The notes beneath the pieces are model-generated. The model did not search any database and was not told the DNA's origin. It worked only from the letters and a program-made list of their open reading frames with translations. Position numbers and translations under genes: made by a program. A stretch of 44,116 nucleotides of DNA from an uncultured Ruminococcus sp. (GTDB taxonomy: Bacteria > Bacillota > Clostridia > Oscillospirales > CAG-272): contig CACYYS010000006.1 of the NCBI GenBank assembly GCA_902778725.1, positions 1 to 44,116 of the forward strand, written 5' to 3'. Position 1 is the stretch's first letter; the number at the start of each line of letters is the position of its first letter. Shown here piece by piece: positions 24,328 to 32,744 of this stretch.

Positions 24328-24356
24328 ATTGTACTCTTTTTTCCCGGAAAAGGCAA
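24328..24356 (-). promoter_or_regulatory. Promoter of the two-component operon
   Basis: Minus strand: -35 TTGCCT (24356-24351), 17-base spacer, -10 TACAAT (24333-24328), 38 bp before the regulator ATG. Confidence 0.72.
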
Positions 24357-24388
24357 GAGAAAAAGGATGCCGCAAAATGCGGCATCCC
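24356..24388 (-). terminator. Intrinsic terminator of the surface-protein operon
   Basis: Stem GGATGCCGCA/TGCGGCATCC (24366-24388), then TTTTTC on the minus strand. It touches the -35 of the next operon. Confidence 0.9.
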
Positions 24389-24410
24389 TGCGATCTGTTT
24401 CGGGAGGAGA

Positions 24411-27400
24411 TCACTGAAAATCATTGTCGCAATAAGCGTTGCCGTCGAGCCATTTGGTATTGGCAAGAGCCGACTCGGTAAACGGAGCGGAAGCCGGGCT
24501 CCCCTCCGCCACAAGACATTCCTGCGCGGCGGGCGGCCCGTAGCGCCAGGACCATCCGCTCTGCGTAACGCGATAACGGCCGACCGGCAGATCCTTGACC
24601 GTAGCCGAGGATACTCCGCGAGCCGGATCAAGAAGGACGCGGAGATCCACCCAGTTGTTGTCTCCGTCCAGCCCGCGCACGGCGAACAAAAACGCCTGTC
24701 CGCCCGACGCGGTCGGTACGTCGGTAACGGAAACGGTCAGATCGCCCCGGTGAAAATCATAGAGCGCGTAGAACGAGCGGTCGGAATCGGAGGGCAGGGG
24801 CAGCAGCGCGTTTTGCGCGCCGGGGGCGACGGGAGTCAGGACGTACTCCGAGCCGTAAAGCGTATTGTCCACCGGCAGAGTGCAGTCCTCGTCGTAATAC
24901 CAGCCGACAAAGGTATAGATCGGATTGTCAAGAACGGCCGCAGAGCGCTCGGTCGGTCTCTCCCCGATCACCGCCACCTCCTGGTTGAGGGAAAGGAGCT
25001 TCGGGTTTTTCGGATCGCCGAGGATGCGCGTATTGCCGCGCGGAAGGACCGCGTAATACCGGTATACGACTTCATTGAGCGCCGTGTAAAGGAAGACGAT
25101 CCGGTTGTTCGTCATCTCCGCGTCGTCGTCCGAGACGATCCGCGTCCTCGTCTCGTTCCCCGAGAGAAGGAATCCGGGCATATCGGGCGCCGTCTCGACG
25201 TGGGTCGTGTTGTATTTCTGCGGAGCCGTGACCTTATAAAACCGTTTGTAATACACCGTCCCGCCGATCGTGACGGGATCCTCGTGCTGCAGGCCCGCGA
25301 TCCCCTTCGCCTCGATATCTTCATTGAATTCCCGGATCTTCTCTTCGTCGGTGGAGGAGATCTGATAGATCACCTTGATCGGGAAGGTTTTTTTCCGGTA
25401 ATAAATATGAAGTTCCTTGCTCGAGAGCGCCGGATCCATCACAAGGTCAACGGACGCCGCGTCCGCCGCAAGCCCGACGAACGCGCCGCCTGACGCGTCG
25501 CCGGCCATATCGTAGTCGATCTCCGCATAGCCGCACACGTCATACCCGGGATAGGTATTGACGCTTACCGTCTGCGTCGTTCCCCGCTCGTCATACCCGT
25601 CGATGAAGTTCTTCTCCCGGAAGGTCAGCGTGTCGCCGCCGACCGTCTGCGTGACCGTGCCGTTCTCATCCTCCAGCATATACTTGATATGATAGGGCAT
25701 ATTGACCGTGTCCTCGCGGTAGTAGAAGACGATCACGTTCTGCGCCGCCTCTTCCGCCGGATCGTCGGAGACGATCAGGGTCTTTGAGAGATAGTACGCC
25801 GTCGGGATATAGCCCGGCACATGCAGGAAACGTTCGGTCACGACGACCTTGCTGTTGGTCGCCACGGTTTTGACCGGCAGGAGCTCCTCTCCCGCGCGCG
25901 CGCCGTCGAGCGCCATATACTTGACGGTATACGGCACGTTATCCCGGTAGGTATACCAGAAGGTCTTGGTATTGAGGGACTCGTCCCCCCGCATCAAAAT
26001 CGAGGTGCTCGCCCGGTCGGGGAAATAATGCGACTCGTACCCGTCGTTGAGCGCGTCCTCCAGTTTTGCCGGAAAAGTCCTCGTCAGACCGACAAAGGAA
26101 TAGCCGAAGGTCTCCGGCGCGACCTCGGTCGTCGTGTTTTTCACGTAATAGTACACGTGGAAGTTTGCCGGAACGTTGGAAGACCAGCGCATAAAGAGGT
26201 GCATCCCGAAGGAGACCGTCATCGTCGCGGGATCGAAGGCGTGCAGATTACCCTCGCCGTCGTAATAATACCATCCGGCCCGCGCGGCGTTATAGTTGCC
26301 CGTGCTCGACGTGATCTCCGGCGCCGTCAGCTCGCCCTCCGCGGCGGTCGTATCCAGGTTTTCCCCGTACGTCCCCTCGCCGACGGAGATGGGCGTTCCG
26401 TTCAGATACGCGCTCTCGTCGTTGTAGTACACGATCTCATAGGTCTTCGGCTTCCAGTGCGCGTATACGATGACGTCGTGATCCGGCATCTCCTCGCTCC
26501 AGTCGAAAAGATGATCGTAGGTAGACGAATCGTACCAGCCGTCAAACTCGTAGCAGTCCGGCTCCAGACCGGCGGGATAGGGCGGCTCGGCGGCGGGCTC
26601 GAAGCCGGAGAGAGACTCGCCGAACGGGATCGCCGAGGTATCCGTCCCGGTCGAATAATAGGCGTTGTAGTTGTAATATCCGAGGGAATGGGTATTGCGC
26701 CGGTAGTGGAAGTCCGTCGTCCAGACTCCGCCCTCCTGATAATGCCCCGGATCGCTGCCGTTGTTGTTGTAGGACATAACGTGGCCGGCCGCTTCCTCCG
26801 GGATAATGGTATAACCCGTATAGACGAAGGGGTCGATCCTCGTCGTGGTATTGTGCGCCGCCACAAGCTCCAGCGTACGGTCGAGCAGATAGTAGACTCC
26901 GTTATACTCGACCGCGCCGGGAGCGGCTGGATCGGTCGTCTCGTAATAGATCTTGAAGCGGTGCGCCGAGATGTTGTCGGACGTGGTGCCCCACCAGGCG
27001 TACAGGTTCTGCGCGACCTGATCCGGATTTGCGGGGTCGTACACCGCGGCGGGATCCACGATCATTTCGGCCGACATATAGGGATAACTGCCGACGATGT
27101 TCGCGTGGTCGGAATAGCGTGCGCGGTATCCGGACCCCTTCTCGGTACTCCAGGAGCCGAAGAAGTTGGTGCCGCTCACGGAGTTGAGCACGTCGGCCGG
27201 CCAGAGATCCTCGATCTCGGCGTTGAACTCCGCCACAAGCTCGACGTAGGGCATCGTATAATCGGTGTTGCCGATCCTCTTGACGACGGTCCCCTGCGTG
27301 AGCGTGCATCCCGCTTTCACGGTGGGCATCTCCGGGATGGAACGCCATCCGAATTTTGTGATGTCGCCGTCCGACGTCCGGTTTGCCACAGCGACGTTCG

Positions 27401-28967
27401 CATATCCGGGCACGGTGGTGTAAGCGCCGGTGTCGGGATCCGCGGGGATCAGCTTGTAGGCGCCGCCCGCGTCGCTGAAGTTTGCAGAAGGACCGGCGTA
27501 TTTGCTCTTTTGACCCTTATCGTTGAGGCAGTAGCTTCCCTGTCCGATCGTCCACTCCGCCGTCCGCGTCGTGTGCTGCGCGATCGCCGTGGAGACCGGA
27601 TCCGCGGAAAGATATGCCTTTGCGGACGTGATCACAAGATACCGTCCGTCGGACGCCTGCAGGTAATAGCCGCCGCTGCCGTCGTCGATCAGGGTCCAGA
27701 CGTTTGCGGGATCGGCCGCCAGAGTGACGGTGGAAAGATAGTCGGGATTATCGGACACATTCGGCGTCACGACCTTTCCCGACCGGGTGTTCTGCAGATA
27801 GTAGGTCCCCGCCGCGACCGTCTGGGCCGTCTCCGGAATAACGGTCCCGCCCTGGGAACGCGCATAAATGAAACGGAGCTTATAGACGTTGCGGGAGTAA
27901 TAGAGCCTCACGACGGTCGACCCGTCGCTCCGGATCCGGACGGAGGCGCTGTTCTTTGCGGCGGTGGCCGCCGCGTCAAAGGTAAAATACCGGTAATCGG
28001 GGAAAGAGGTGATCTGATCCTTGTTGGCGGCGATCAGCTCGTCCAGGGTGTAAACGGTATCGGGCATCGCGGTCAGCTGCCGCTCGCCCCAGTGACTGTA
28101 CTTGGTTTCTCCGCTTCCGTCAGAGAGGTCCGCGTTGCAGTAGACGACCGTGTAGCCGACCTCGCTGACCGCTTCCCAGCGGGCCGTGCAGCGGATATCG
28201 TACGCGGGGCAGAGCGCGGGCAGAGAGGCGAGCGGTTCGTTCGTATCTCCGCGCACATAATCCCAGCCGCGGAAAACGTAGCCCGTTCTGGTCGGCGTCC
28301 CGAGAGAAAGCGGGTACTCGTACGGCACATACATCGACTCGACTCCGTAGCCTCCCGCCCCGAGGTCAACGTCGATCATATAGTAATTGCGGTCATAGTA
28401 GCACTCGAACTCCGTCGAGCCGTCCGCCGCGATGACCTCCGGCACGTGATACATCAGCGTAAAACCGTCGTAAGCGTTCTCCAACGTCCGGCCTCCCAGC
28501 TGGACGATAGGGAACGCTTCGCCGAATTCGACGGGCTCGGTCCCGGTGACGCCGGTCCCGTTGATGATCTCGGAAACGGAATAGGTATCTCCTCCGAGAT
28601 CCTGCTTGTTCAGCCGGATGACGTAGGAAACTTCAACGGGAAAATAAAATACGTCCGTTTCGTTATCGGCGTCGAACGACACGGTGACCGCGCTGAGCGG
28701 CGTTTTGTCGATCGTGTAGGGAGCAAAGCCGAGAACGGTCGGACTTTTTTGCGTAAGAGAAGAAGACCCCCTCGGCATGTTCGCGACAAACGCCGGAAAA
28801 GGGGCAGCACCTTTATGGTCGATCCTGTCTTCGTCGTAATAATAATAATTGATGGTGGCCGTCACCACGTCGGACTCCTCCGCCGAAACGAACCAAACAA
28901 CGGCGGCGAAGAAAGCCAGGACGAGCGCGAGCACGGTCAAAAAGAAACGACCCGATCTCAAACGCAT
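24411..28967 (-). CDS. Giant secreted beta-repeat protein (InlB B-repeat / MucBP-like)
   Basis: 1518 residues. An N-terminal signal or anchor helix (FFLTVLALVLAFFAAVVWF) is followed by many beta-rich modules. Listeria-Bacteroides B-repeat-like modules are seen (GYVFRGWDYV ... CTARWE near 215; CYEFDGWYDSS ... VYAHWKPKTYEIVYYN near 815-850). MucBP-like modules occur from about 1000 onward (YTVKYMALDG, then FLHVPGYIP; YHIKYMLEDENG). An internal lectin-like segment lies near 375-435 (YYLQNTRSGKVV ... GYYLQASDGRYLVI). The C terminus looks like a pilin-type beta domain ending in KWLDGNAYCDND. No LPXTG, SLH or membrane anchor is visible. It likely forms a cell-surface adhesin or fibre and follows two SipW-type proteins on the same strand. 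Confidence 0.85.
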   Translation of the reverse strand: MRLRSGRFFLTVLALVLAFFAAVVWFVSAEESDVVTATINYYYYDEDRIDHKGAAPFPAFVANMPRGSSSLTQKSPTVLGFAPYTIDKTPLSAVTVSFDADNETDVFYFPVEVSYVIRLNKQDLGGDTYSVSEIINGTGVTGTEPVEFGEAFPIVQLGGRTLENAYDGFTLMYHVPEVIAADGSTEFECYYDRNYYMIDVDLGAGGYGVESMYVPYEYPLSLGTPTRTGYVFRGWDYVRGDTNEPLASLPALCPAYDIRCTARWEAVSEVGYTVVYCNADLSDGSGETKYSHWGERQLTAMPDTVYTLDELIAANKDQITSFPDYRYFTFDAAATAAKNSASVRIRSDGSTVVRLYYSRNVYKLRFIYARSQGGTVIPETAQTVAAGTYYLQNTRSGKVVTPNVSDNPDYLSTVTLAADPANVWTLIDDGSGGYYLQASDGRYLVITSAKAYLSADPVSTAIAQHTTRTAEWTIGQGSYCLNDKGQKSKYAGPSANFSDAGGAYKLIPADPDTGAYTTVPGYANVAVANRTSDGDITKFGWRSIPEMPTVKAGCTLTQGTVVKRIGNTDYTMPYVELVAEFNAEIEDLWPADVLNSVSGTNFFGSWSTEKGSGYRARYSDHANIVGSYPYMSAEMIVDPAAVYDPANPDQVAQNLYAWWGTTSDNISAHRFKIYYETTDPAAPGAVEYNGVYYLLDRTLELVAAHNTTTRIDPFVYTGYTIIPEEAAGHVMSYNNNGSDPGHYQEGGVWTTDFHYRRNTHSLGYYNYNAYYSTGTDTSAIPFGESLSGFEPAAEPPYPAGLEPDCYEFDGWYDSSTYDHLFDWSEEMPDHDVIVYAHWKPKTYEIVYYNDESAYLNGTPISVGEGTYGENLDTTAAEGELTAPEITSSTGNYNAARAGWYYYDGEGNLHAFDPATMTVSFGMHLFMRWSSNVPANFHVYYYVKNTTTEVAPETFGYSFVGLTRTFPAKLEDALNDGYESHYFPDRASTSILMRGDESLNTKTFWYTYRDNVPYTVKYMALDGARAGEELLPVKTVATNSKVVVTERFLHVPGYIPTAYYLSKTLIVSDDPAEEAAQNVIVFYYREDTVNMPYHIKYMLEDENGTVTQTVGGDTLTFREKNFIDGYDERGTTQTVSVNTYPGYDVCGYAEIDYDMAGDASGGAFVGLAADAASVDLVMDPALSSKELHIYYRKKTFPIKVIYQISSTDEEKIREFNEDIEAKGIAGLQHEDPVTIGGTVYYKRFYKVTAPQKYNTTHVETAPDMPGFLLSGNETRTRIVSDDDAEMTNNRIVFLYTALNEVVYRYYAVLPRGNTRILGDPKNPKLLSLNQEVAVIGERPTERSAAVLDNPIYTFVGWYYDEDCTLPVDNTLYGSEYVLTPVAPGAQNALLPLPSDSDRSFYALYDFHRGDLTVSVTDVPTASGGQAFLFAVRGLDGDNNWVDLRVLLDPARGVSSATVKDLPVGRYRVTQSGWSWRYGPPAAQECLVAEGSPASAPFTESALANTKWLDGNAYCDNDFQ

Positions 28968-29000
28968 TAATGTTTTCTCTTTCTTGGATCAATCTGAGGA

Positions 29001-29585
29001 TCAATTTGAAAAATCGAATCCCCAGGCATGATAATAAGCGGGGAGAGGCGGCGTGCCGGCGTCGGTCGTTCCGACCGCCTGGATCGTCTGCGCCGCGATC
29101 TCCGCGTGCAGCGTGTAACCGGCGGGGCCGGCCCTGAGCTGCTTCAGTTTTTGTCCGTCGCCGATGAAAGCGGGAGAGAGCGACCCGCTCCCGACAGGCG
29201 AGGTGCAGTAGTAATATCCGTCCGCGCTGTTATAGCGCCAATCCGCCGTGTTGTATTCCAGCTGATAGTCATAGCCGGGATACGGCTGCTCGCCGTAGAC
29301 CCGGCCGGATCCGTCCCGCCAGGTCAGGACGAGCGCCAGACGGGCGTACACGGCATATCCGGTATCGTCCGCCCGTACGGCGACGTTGGTCTTGTAGCGG
29401 AAGCCGTCCGTGTCTGTCAAAAGCTCCTCTTCGACGGACGGCGAGCCGTAAGGCGAAGGCGTGAAGGTCTCCTCAAGAGGGTTGGAGCCCTTGATATATC
29501 TGGCGTATACCGCGGCCGCAAGCACGATCAAACAGACAAGGACCGATACGGCAAGCGCGACCGTCCGCATGCGCTTTCGTGGCAT
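29001..29585 (-). CDS. SipW/TasA-type small exported protein A
   Basis: 194 residues. A basic start MPRKRMR precedes one hydrophobic helix (VALAVSVLVCLIVLAAAVYARY), then a beta-rich exported domain with many Tyr. The YARY after the helix is the position of the A-x-F/Y-type processing motif of alternate (SipW-dependent) signal proteins such as TasA. ATG 29585 is preferred over TTG 29588 because GGGGGAG lies 7 bases before it. The sipW-like peptidase that should process it is not in the window. It is 33 bp upstream of the giant repeat protein, in the same operon. Biofilm or pilus-like fibre subunit is the working role (inference). Confidence 0.72.
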   Translation of the reverse strand: MPRKRMRTVALAVSVLVCLIVLAAAVYARYIKGSNPLEETFTPSPYGSPSVEEELLTDTDGFRYKTNVAVRADDTGYAVYARLALVLTWRDGSGRVYGEQPYPGYDYQLEYNTADWRYNSADGYYYCTSPVGSGSLSPAFIGDGQKLKQLRAGPAGYTLHAEIAAQTIQAVGTTDAGTPPLPAYYHAWGFDFSN

Positions 29586-29610
29586 CAAAAACTCCCCCCT
29601 TTCCCTGAAG

Positions 29611-30231
29611 TCAGTCGATCTGCAGCAGATAGGCGTACACGTCGAACCGGAAAGGCGCGGCGTTTTTCCCCGGATTCGTCTTGTCGCGGAAGGTGTCGCT
29701 GACCGTGAGCGTGTTCCCCCTCAGGATATAGCCGACGGTCTGCTGTGTGTTCGGCGGGATCGGTTGGGAATACTTGTATACCGTTCCGCCGTGCTGCGGA
29801 GACACCTCGGAAGTCGGCGCGAAGCTGGTACCGACGGTATAGGAGACCTCGTCCGGAGCGTTGGTAAAGATCTCGATATACAGATCGCAGGCTACTTCGT
29901 TGCTCCCGTCCAGATCGACGTACGGGTCCTTCGGGATATCCGTTCCCGGCAGGACCGCGTCGTAGGTATTGCCGTGGACGACGGTGCTCATATCCAGCGT
30001 ATAGCGCCCGCCGTCAAGGACGGCTCTGTGTTCGCAGAGCTCGGCCTGCGCCATCCTTGCGACCCTTGCCGGCTCGTCCAGCGTCCCGCTTTGCCGATAG
30101 CGGGCATAAAACGTCCGGATGAAAGGGGTCGCAGCAAGCGAAAGGAGGAGGAGGACCGACGCGGTCCGGAAAAACCTTCCGGAAAGCGAGGCGCTCTCCC
30201 CGGATCCTTTCCTCAATCCGTTTTTCTTCAT
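29611..30231 (-). CDS. SipW/TasA-type small exported protein B
   Basis: 206 residues. A basic N terminus of about 20 residues precedes a membrane helix (ASVLLLLSLAATPFIRTFYARY), then a beta-rich domain that begins with RQSGT. Like its neighbour it carries YARY after the helix, so the two are a paralogous pair by layout, though the mature domains differ. The exported part mentions no Cys pair and no anchor. First gene of the trio (206 aa, 194 aa, 1518 aa) on the minus strand with gaps of 25-33 bp. A weak promoter candidate is TTGACG/TACCGA near 30270-30240. Confidence 0.72.
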   Translation of the reverse strand: MKKNGLRKGSGESASLSGRFFRTASVLLLLSLAATPFIRTFYARYRQSGTLDEPARVARMAQAELCEHRAVLDGGRYTLDMSTVVHGNTYDAVLPGTDIPKDPYVDLDGSNEVACDLYIEIFTNAPDEVSYTVGTSFAPTSEVSPQHGGTVYKYSQPIPPNTQQTVGYILRGNTLTVSDTFRDKTNPGKNAAPFRFDVYAYLLQID

Positions 30232-30339
30232 TGTTTCCTGCAGTTACTCATCTTCTGTCGGTATGCTCCTTCGAGCGTATCGTCAAAGCAAGAGCCGCAG
30301 AGCTGAGCGCTGAGCGACTCTTGCAACCGGTCAAAACCG

Positions 30340-31074
30340 TTATTTCGCGGCGGCGACGGAGGTGATGTGGGGATTGGCGCCCTCGTACCAGTAGAGGAAG
30401 CCTTCCATATCGATCTTGTCGCCGACCTTCAGCGCTTCGACCGCCTTGTAGACGTCGGTGTCCTTGCCGCAGAGGTAGGACTCAACGGTGAAGGTGTAGG
30501 TCTTGCCGCCGACGGAGACCTTGAAGTAAAGGTCGTCGCCCTGCTTGCCGGAGCCGTCCCATTTGTAATTGAACGCATCGCCCTTATCGTTGTACGCTTC
30601 GACGGTCATGCCTTTGAAGGAAACGAACTTGTTCATTTCTTTGATCAGAGCGTCGGTGCCGAGCAGGGAGGTCACGTCCTTGGCGGAAGCGGTCCAGGTC
30701 TTGGAGGTATCGATCTTGTAGGTCGCCTCGGTGATCTCGATCTCACCGTTGACTTCCGGCCACATAGACTTGACGCCGTTCACGCGGATCTTGGTGCCGG
30801 GAACCAGTTTGTCGTAATCTTCCTTGCTGCAAGGCATGTTGTAAAGGAAGTACGCGCCGTCCTCGTTCTGCGTATAGAAGGAAGCGACGCCGACGCCGTT
30901 ATCCTCCCACCAGCCCTGCTTGGCCTGGACGTAAGTCTCGACCGTGACCTTCGACTGCAGGGCAGCCGCCTCGAACTGGGCGTAGGTCATCGCGGCGTCT
31001 TCCGTCTTCGCGCAGGCGCTCATCGCGGACATTGCCAAAACAAACGCCAAAACAAGAATACAAAACTTTTTCAT
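30340..31074 (-). CDS. Lipoprotein with OB-like beta domains
   Basis: 244 residues. Lipobox AMSAC gives Cys21. Two beta modules follow, at about 35-125 (SKVTVETYVQAKQGWW ... KIRVNGVKSMW) and about 140-240 (VSFKGMTVEAYND ... KIDMEGFLYWYEG). Both have the strand order and KI-V/M-G motif of OB-fold lipoproteins of gut Clostridia. Function unknown; a surface or small-ligand-binding role is likely. It has its own strong promoter overlapping the end of the sugar-binding-protein gene, and lies upstream of the SipW-type trio, separated by a weak hairpin region. Confidence 0.8.
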   Translation of the reverse strand: MKKFCILVLAFVLAMSAMSACAKTEDAAMTYAQFEAAALQSKVTVETYVQAKQGWWEDNGVGVASFYTQNEDGAYFLYNMPCSKEDYDKLVPGTKIRVNGVKSMWPEVNGEIEITEATYKIDTSKTWTASAKDVTSLLGTDALIKEMNKFVSFKGMTVEAYNDKGDAFNYKWDGSGKQGDDLYFKVSVGGKTYTFTVESYLCGKDTDVYKAVEALKVGDKIDMEGFLYWYEGANPHITSVAAAK

Positions 31075-31118
31075 GATTTTTCTCCTTTTCTCATTCCCTA
31101 ATTGAGATTGTACTTTTT

Positions 31119-31147
31119 ATTGTAACACGGTTTGTTCTATTTTTCAA
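31119..31147 (-). promoter_or_regulatory. Promoter of the OB-like lipoprotein gene
   Basis: Minus strand: -35 TTGAAA (31147-31142) lies in the last codons of the binding-protein gene; 17-base spacer; -10 TACAAT (31124-31119). Confidence 0.85.
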
Positions 31148-32744
31148 TAGATTTTTTGTTTTTCCTGCGTTTTTCCCGTAGTTTTCCGGAGAGGAAGACC
31201 GCCGCGATCCCGATCCAGACCGCGCCGAGCAGGGAGAGGAAAACGACCGACGCTTTCGGCAGCGGACCGAGATCCCCGCCGATGGGTTTCCCGATCCGGT
31301 CAAGCTTTTTGAGAGCGGCGACGTCCCGGTAAAGCTTTTTGAAATACGCGTCGTCCGCCGTCTCGCGGCGTCGGGCGGATTTTACAACGTTTTCCACAAG
31401 CTGGCCCGCCGCGTCGCGCAGAGAGGCGGAGCCGTTGAAGACCGGCGTGACGAAGGTGCGGCCGATGTTCTCCCGCAGAAGGCGGACCGCCGCGATCTTG
31501 ACCGGATAGTGGAGGGCGTTGTCCTCTCCCGCGCGGGCAAGGTAATCCTGATACGCGGGATCCGCCAGCGCCGTTTCGGTGACGGGGAGATACCCTTCCG
31601 TCTCGGAATAGGCGATCTGCACGCCGTTTGTCAGGAGGTACTGCATAAAGAGCCAGGAGGCGAGCACCTCCTGCGGATCCTTTTTGCCGAAGAGGCAAAG
31701 CGAAGGTCCCTGCGAGATCATCTTCGGATTCTCGGGATCAAGCTGGGGAACGGTCATGACGGCGGTCTCGAAGGGAACGATCCGCTCCCGGTCGATATCG
31801 ACGAGCGGCGCGTCGGATCCCATCCAGGTCGAGCCGGCGGTCGAGTCGACGGCGAAGATGCACTGCCCGGCGTTGAGAAAGTTTGCGGGATAGCTGGAGA
31901 TCTTGAAGGTCGAGAAGGCGCCCGTCGCGGCGTGCGCGAAGACCTCCCGGAGAAACGCCTCCGTCTCGGAGGAAAAGATCCCGATCTCCCCGGAGGAGGT
32001 GGAGTAGGGAGCGTCCTTCTGCGCGAGCCAGGTGATCGTCATATTGTCGGTGGACTTGTAAATGAAGGGGATCATCACCTTCTGGCCGTTGACGAGGTAG
32101 TTCCCCTCCCCGTCCTTTTGCATCGCCGCCTCCGAAACTTCCCACACAAAATCCCACGTCAAAGTCTCCGGCAGCGTGTACCCGAGCTTTTCCACGTAGG
32201 TCTTGTTGATATAGCACGCTTCGGTGGAGCGCATGAAAGGCAGCGCGTAGGTATGCCCGGCGAACGCGCACTCGCCGAGGAACTTTCCGACGATCTCCTC
32301 CTTCTTCGGCGAGGAGAAGCGCAGCTCGGAGCCGCCGAGCCCGCAGCGCCCGTCCTCCATCAAAAGATCGAGCGGGACGACGGTGTTCTCCCCCGTAAGA
32401 TAGGTGGCGATGTGATCGGGGTAGGTGATGCAGACGTTCGGCGTCGTGCCGGTGGCGAGGTTGGTGATCACGTCGTTGAAGATCTGCCCGTAATCGGTGT
32501 AGGAACGGAGAACGACCCGGATCTCGGGGTAGAGCGCCTCAAAGTCCGCGATCGCTTTTTCGTAGATATCCGCCTGCGTTTTATTGGTATCGTTCTTCGC
32601 CCAGAAGGTGATCTCGTAGCGCCGCGTCAGATCGAAGGTCTCCGGCAGCTCGAACGCGCGGCTGTCGCGGGAGCCGTGGCAGGAGGCAAGGAGCGGCAGG
32701 AGCAGCGCCGCGAGCAGAAAAAACGGGATCAGTCTGCGTTTCAT
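31137..32744 (-). CDS. Sugar ABC transporter substrate-binding lipoprotein with C-terminal membrane helix
   Basis: Family 1 extracellular solute-binding protein, 535 residues from the ATG at 32744 (longer in-frame starts lack support). Lipobox LLASC gives Cys22. The binding fold begins YEITFWAKNDTNKTQ and has DFEALYPEIRVVLRSY, typical of carbohydrate binders. Unlike usual members (400-450 residues), it continues past the domain and ends with a membrane helix (about 499-519, VVFLSLLGAVWIGIAAVFL) and a very basic tail. It would then be anchored at both ends. The start overlaps the permease stop by 4 bp, placing it last in the operon. Confidence 0.9.
   Translation of the reverse strand: MKRRLIPFFLLAALLLPLLASCHGSRDSRAFELPETFDLTRRYEITFWAKNDTNKTQADIYEKAIADFEALYPEIRVVLRSYTDYGQIFNDVITNLATGTTPNVCITYPDHIATYLTGENTVVPLDLLMEDGRCGLGGSELRFSSPKKEEIVGKFLGECAFAGHTYALPFMRSTEACYINKTYVEKLGYTLPETLTWDFVWEVSEAAMQKDGEGNYLVNGQKVMIPFIYKSTDNMTITWLAQKDAPYSTSSGEIGIFSSETEAFLREVFAHAATGAFSTFKISSYPANFLNAGQCIFAVDSTAGSTWMGSDAPLVDIDRERIVPFETAVMTVPQLDPENPKMISQGPSLCLFGKKDPQEVLASWLFMQYLLTNGVQIAYSETEGYLPVTETALADPAYQDYLARAGEDNALHYPVKIAAVRLLRENIGRTFVTPVFNGSASLRDAAGQLVENVVKSARRRETADDAYFKKLYRDVAALKKLDRIGKPIGGDLGPLPKASVVFLSLLGAVWIGIAAVFLSGKLREKRRKNKKSIEK

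Noticed and set aside
25821-28970. 1049-codon plus-strand reading frame opposite the giant surface protein
   Set aside because: It is a shadow of the opposite-strand gene in high-GC DNA: no ribosome site, no recognisable domain, Arg/Val/Gly-rich low-information translation.
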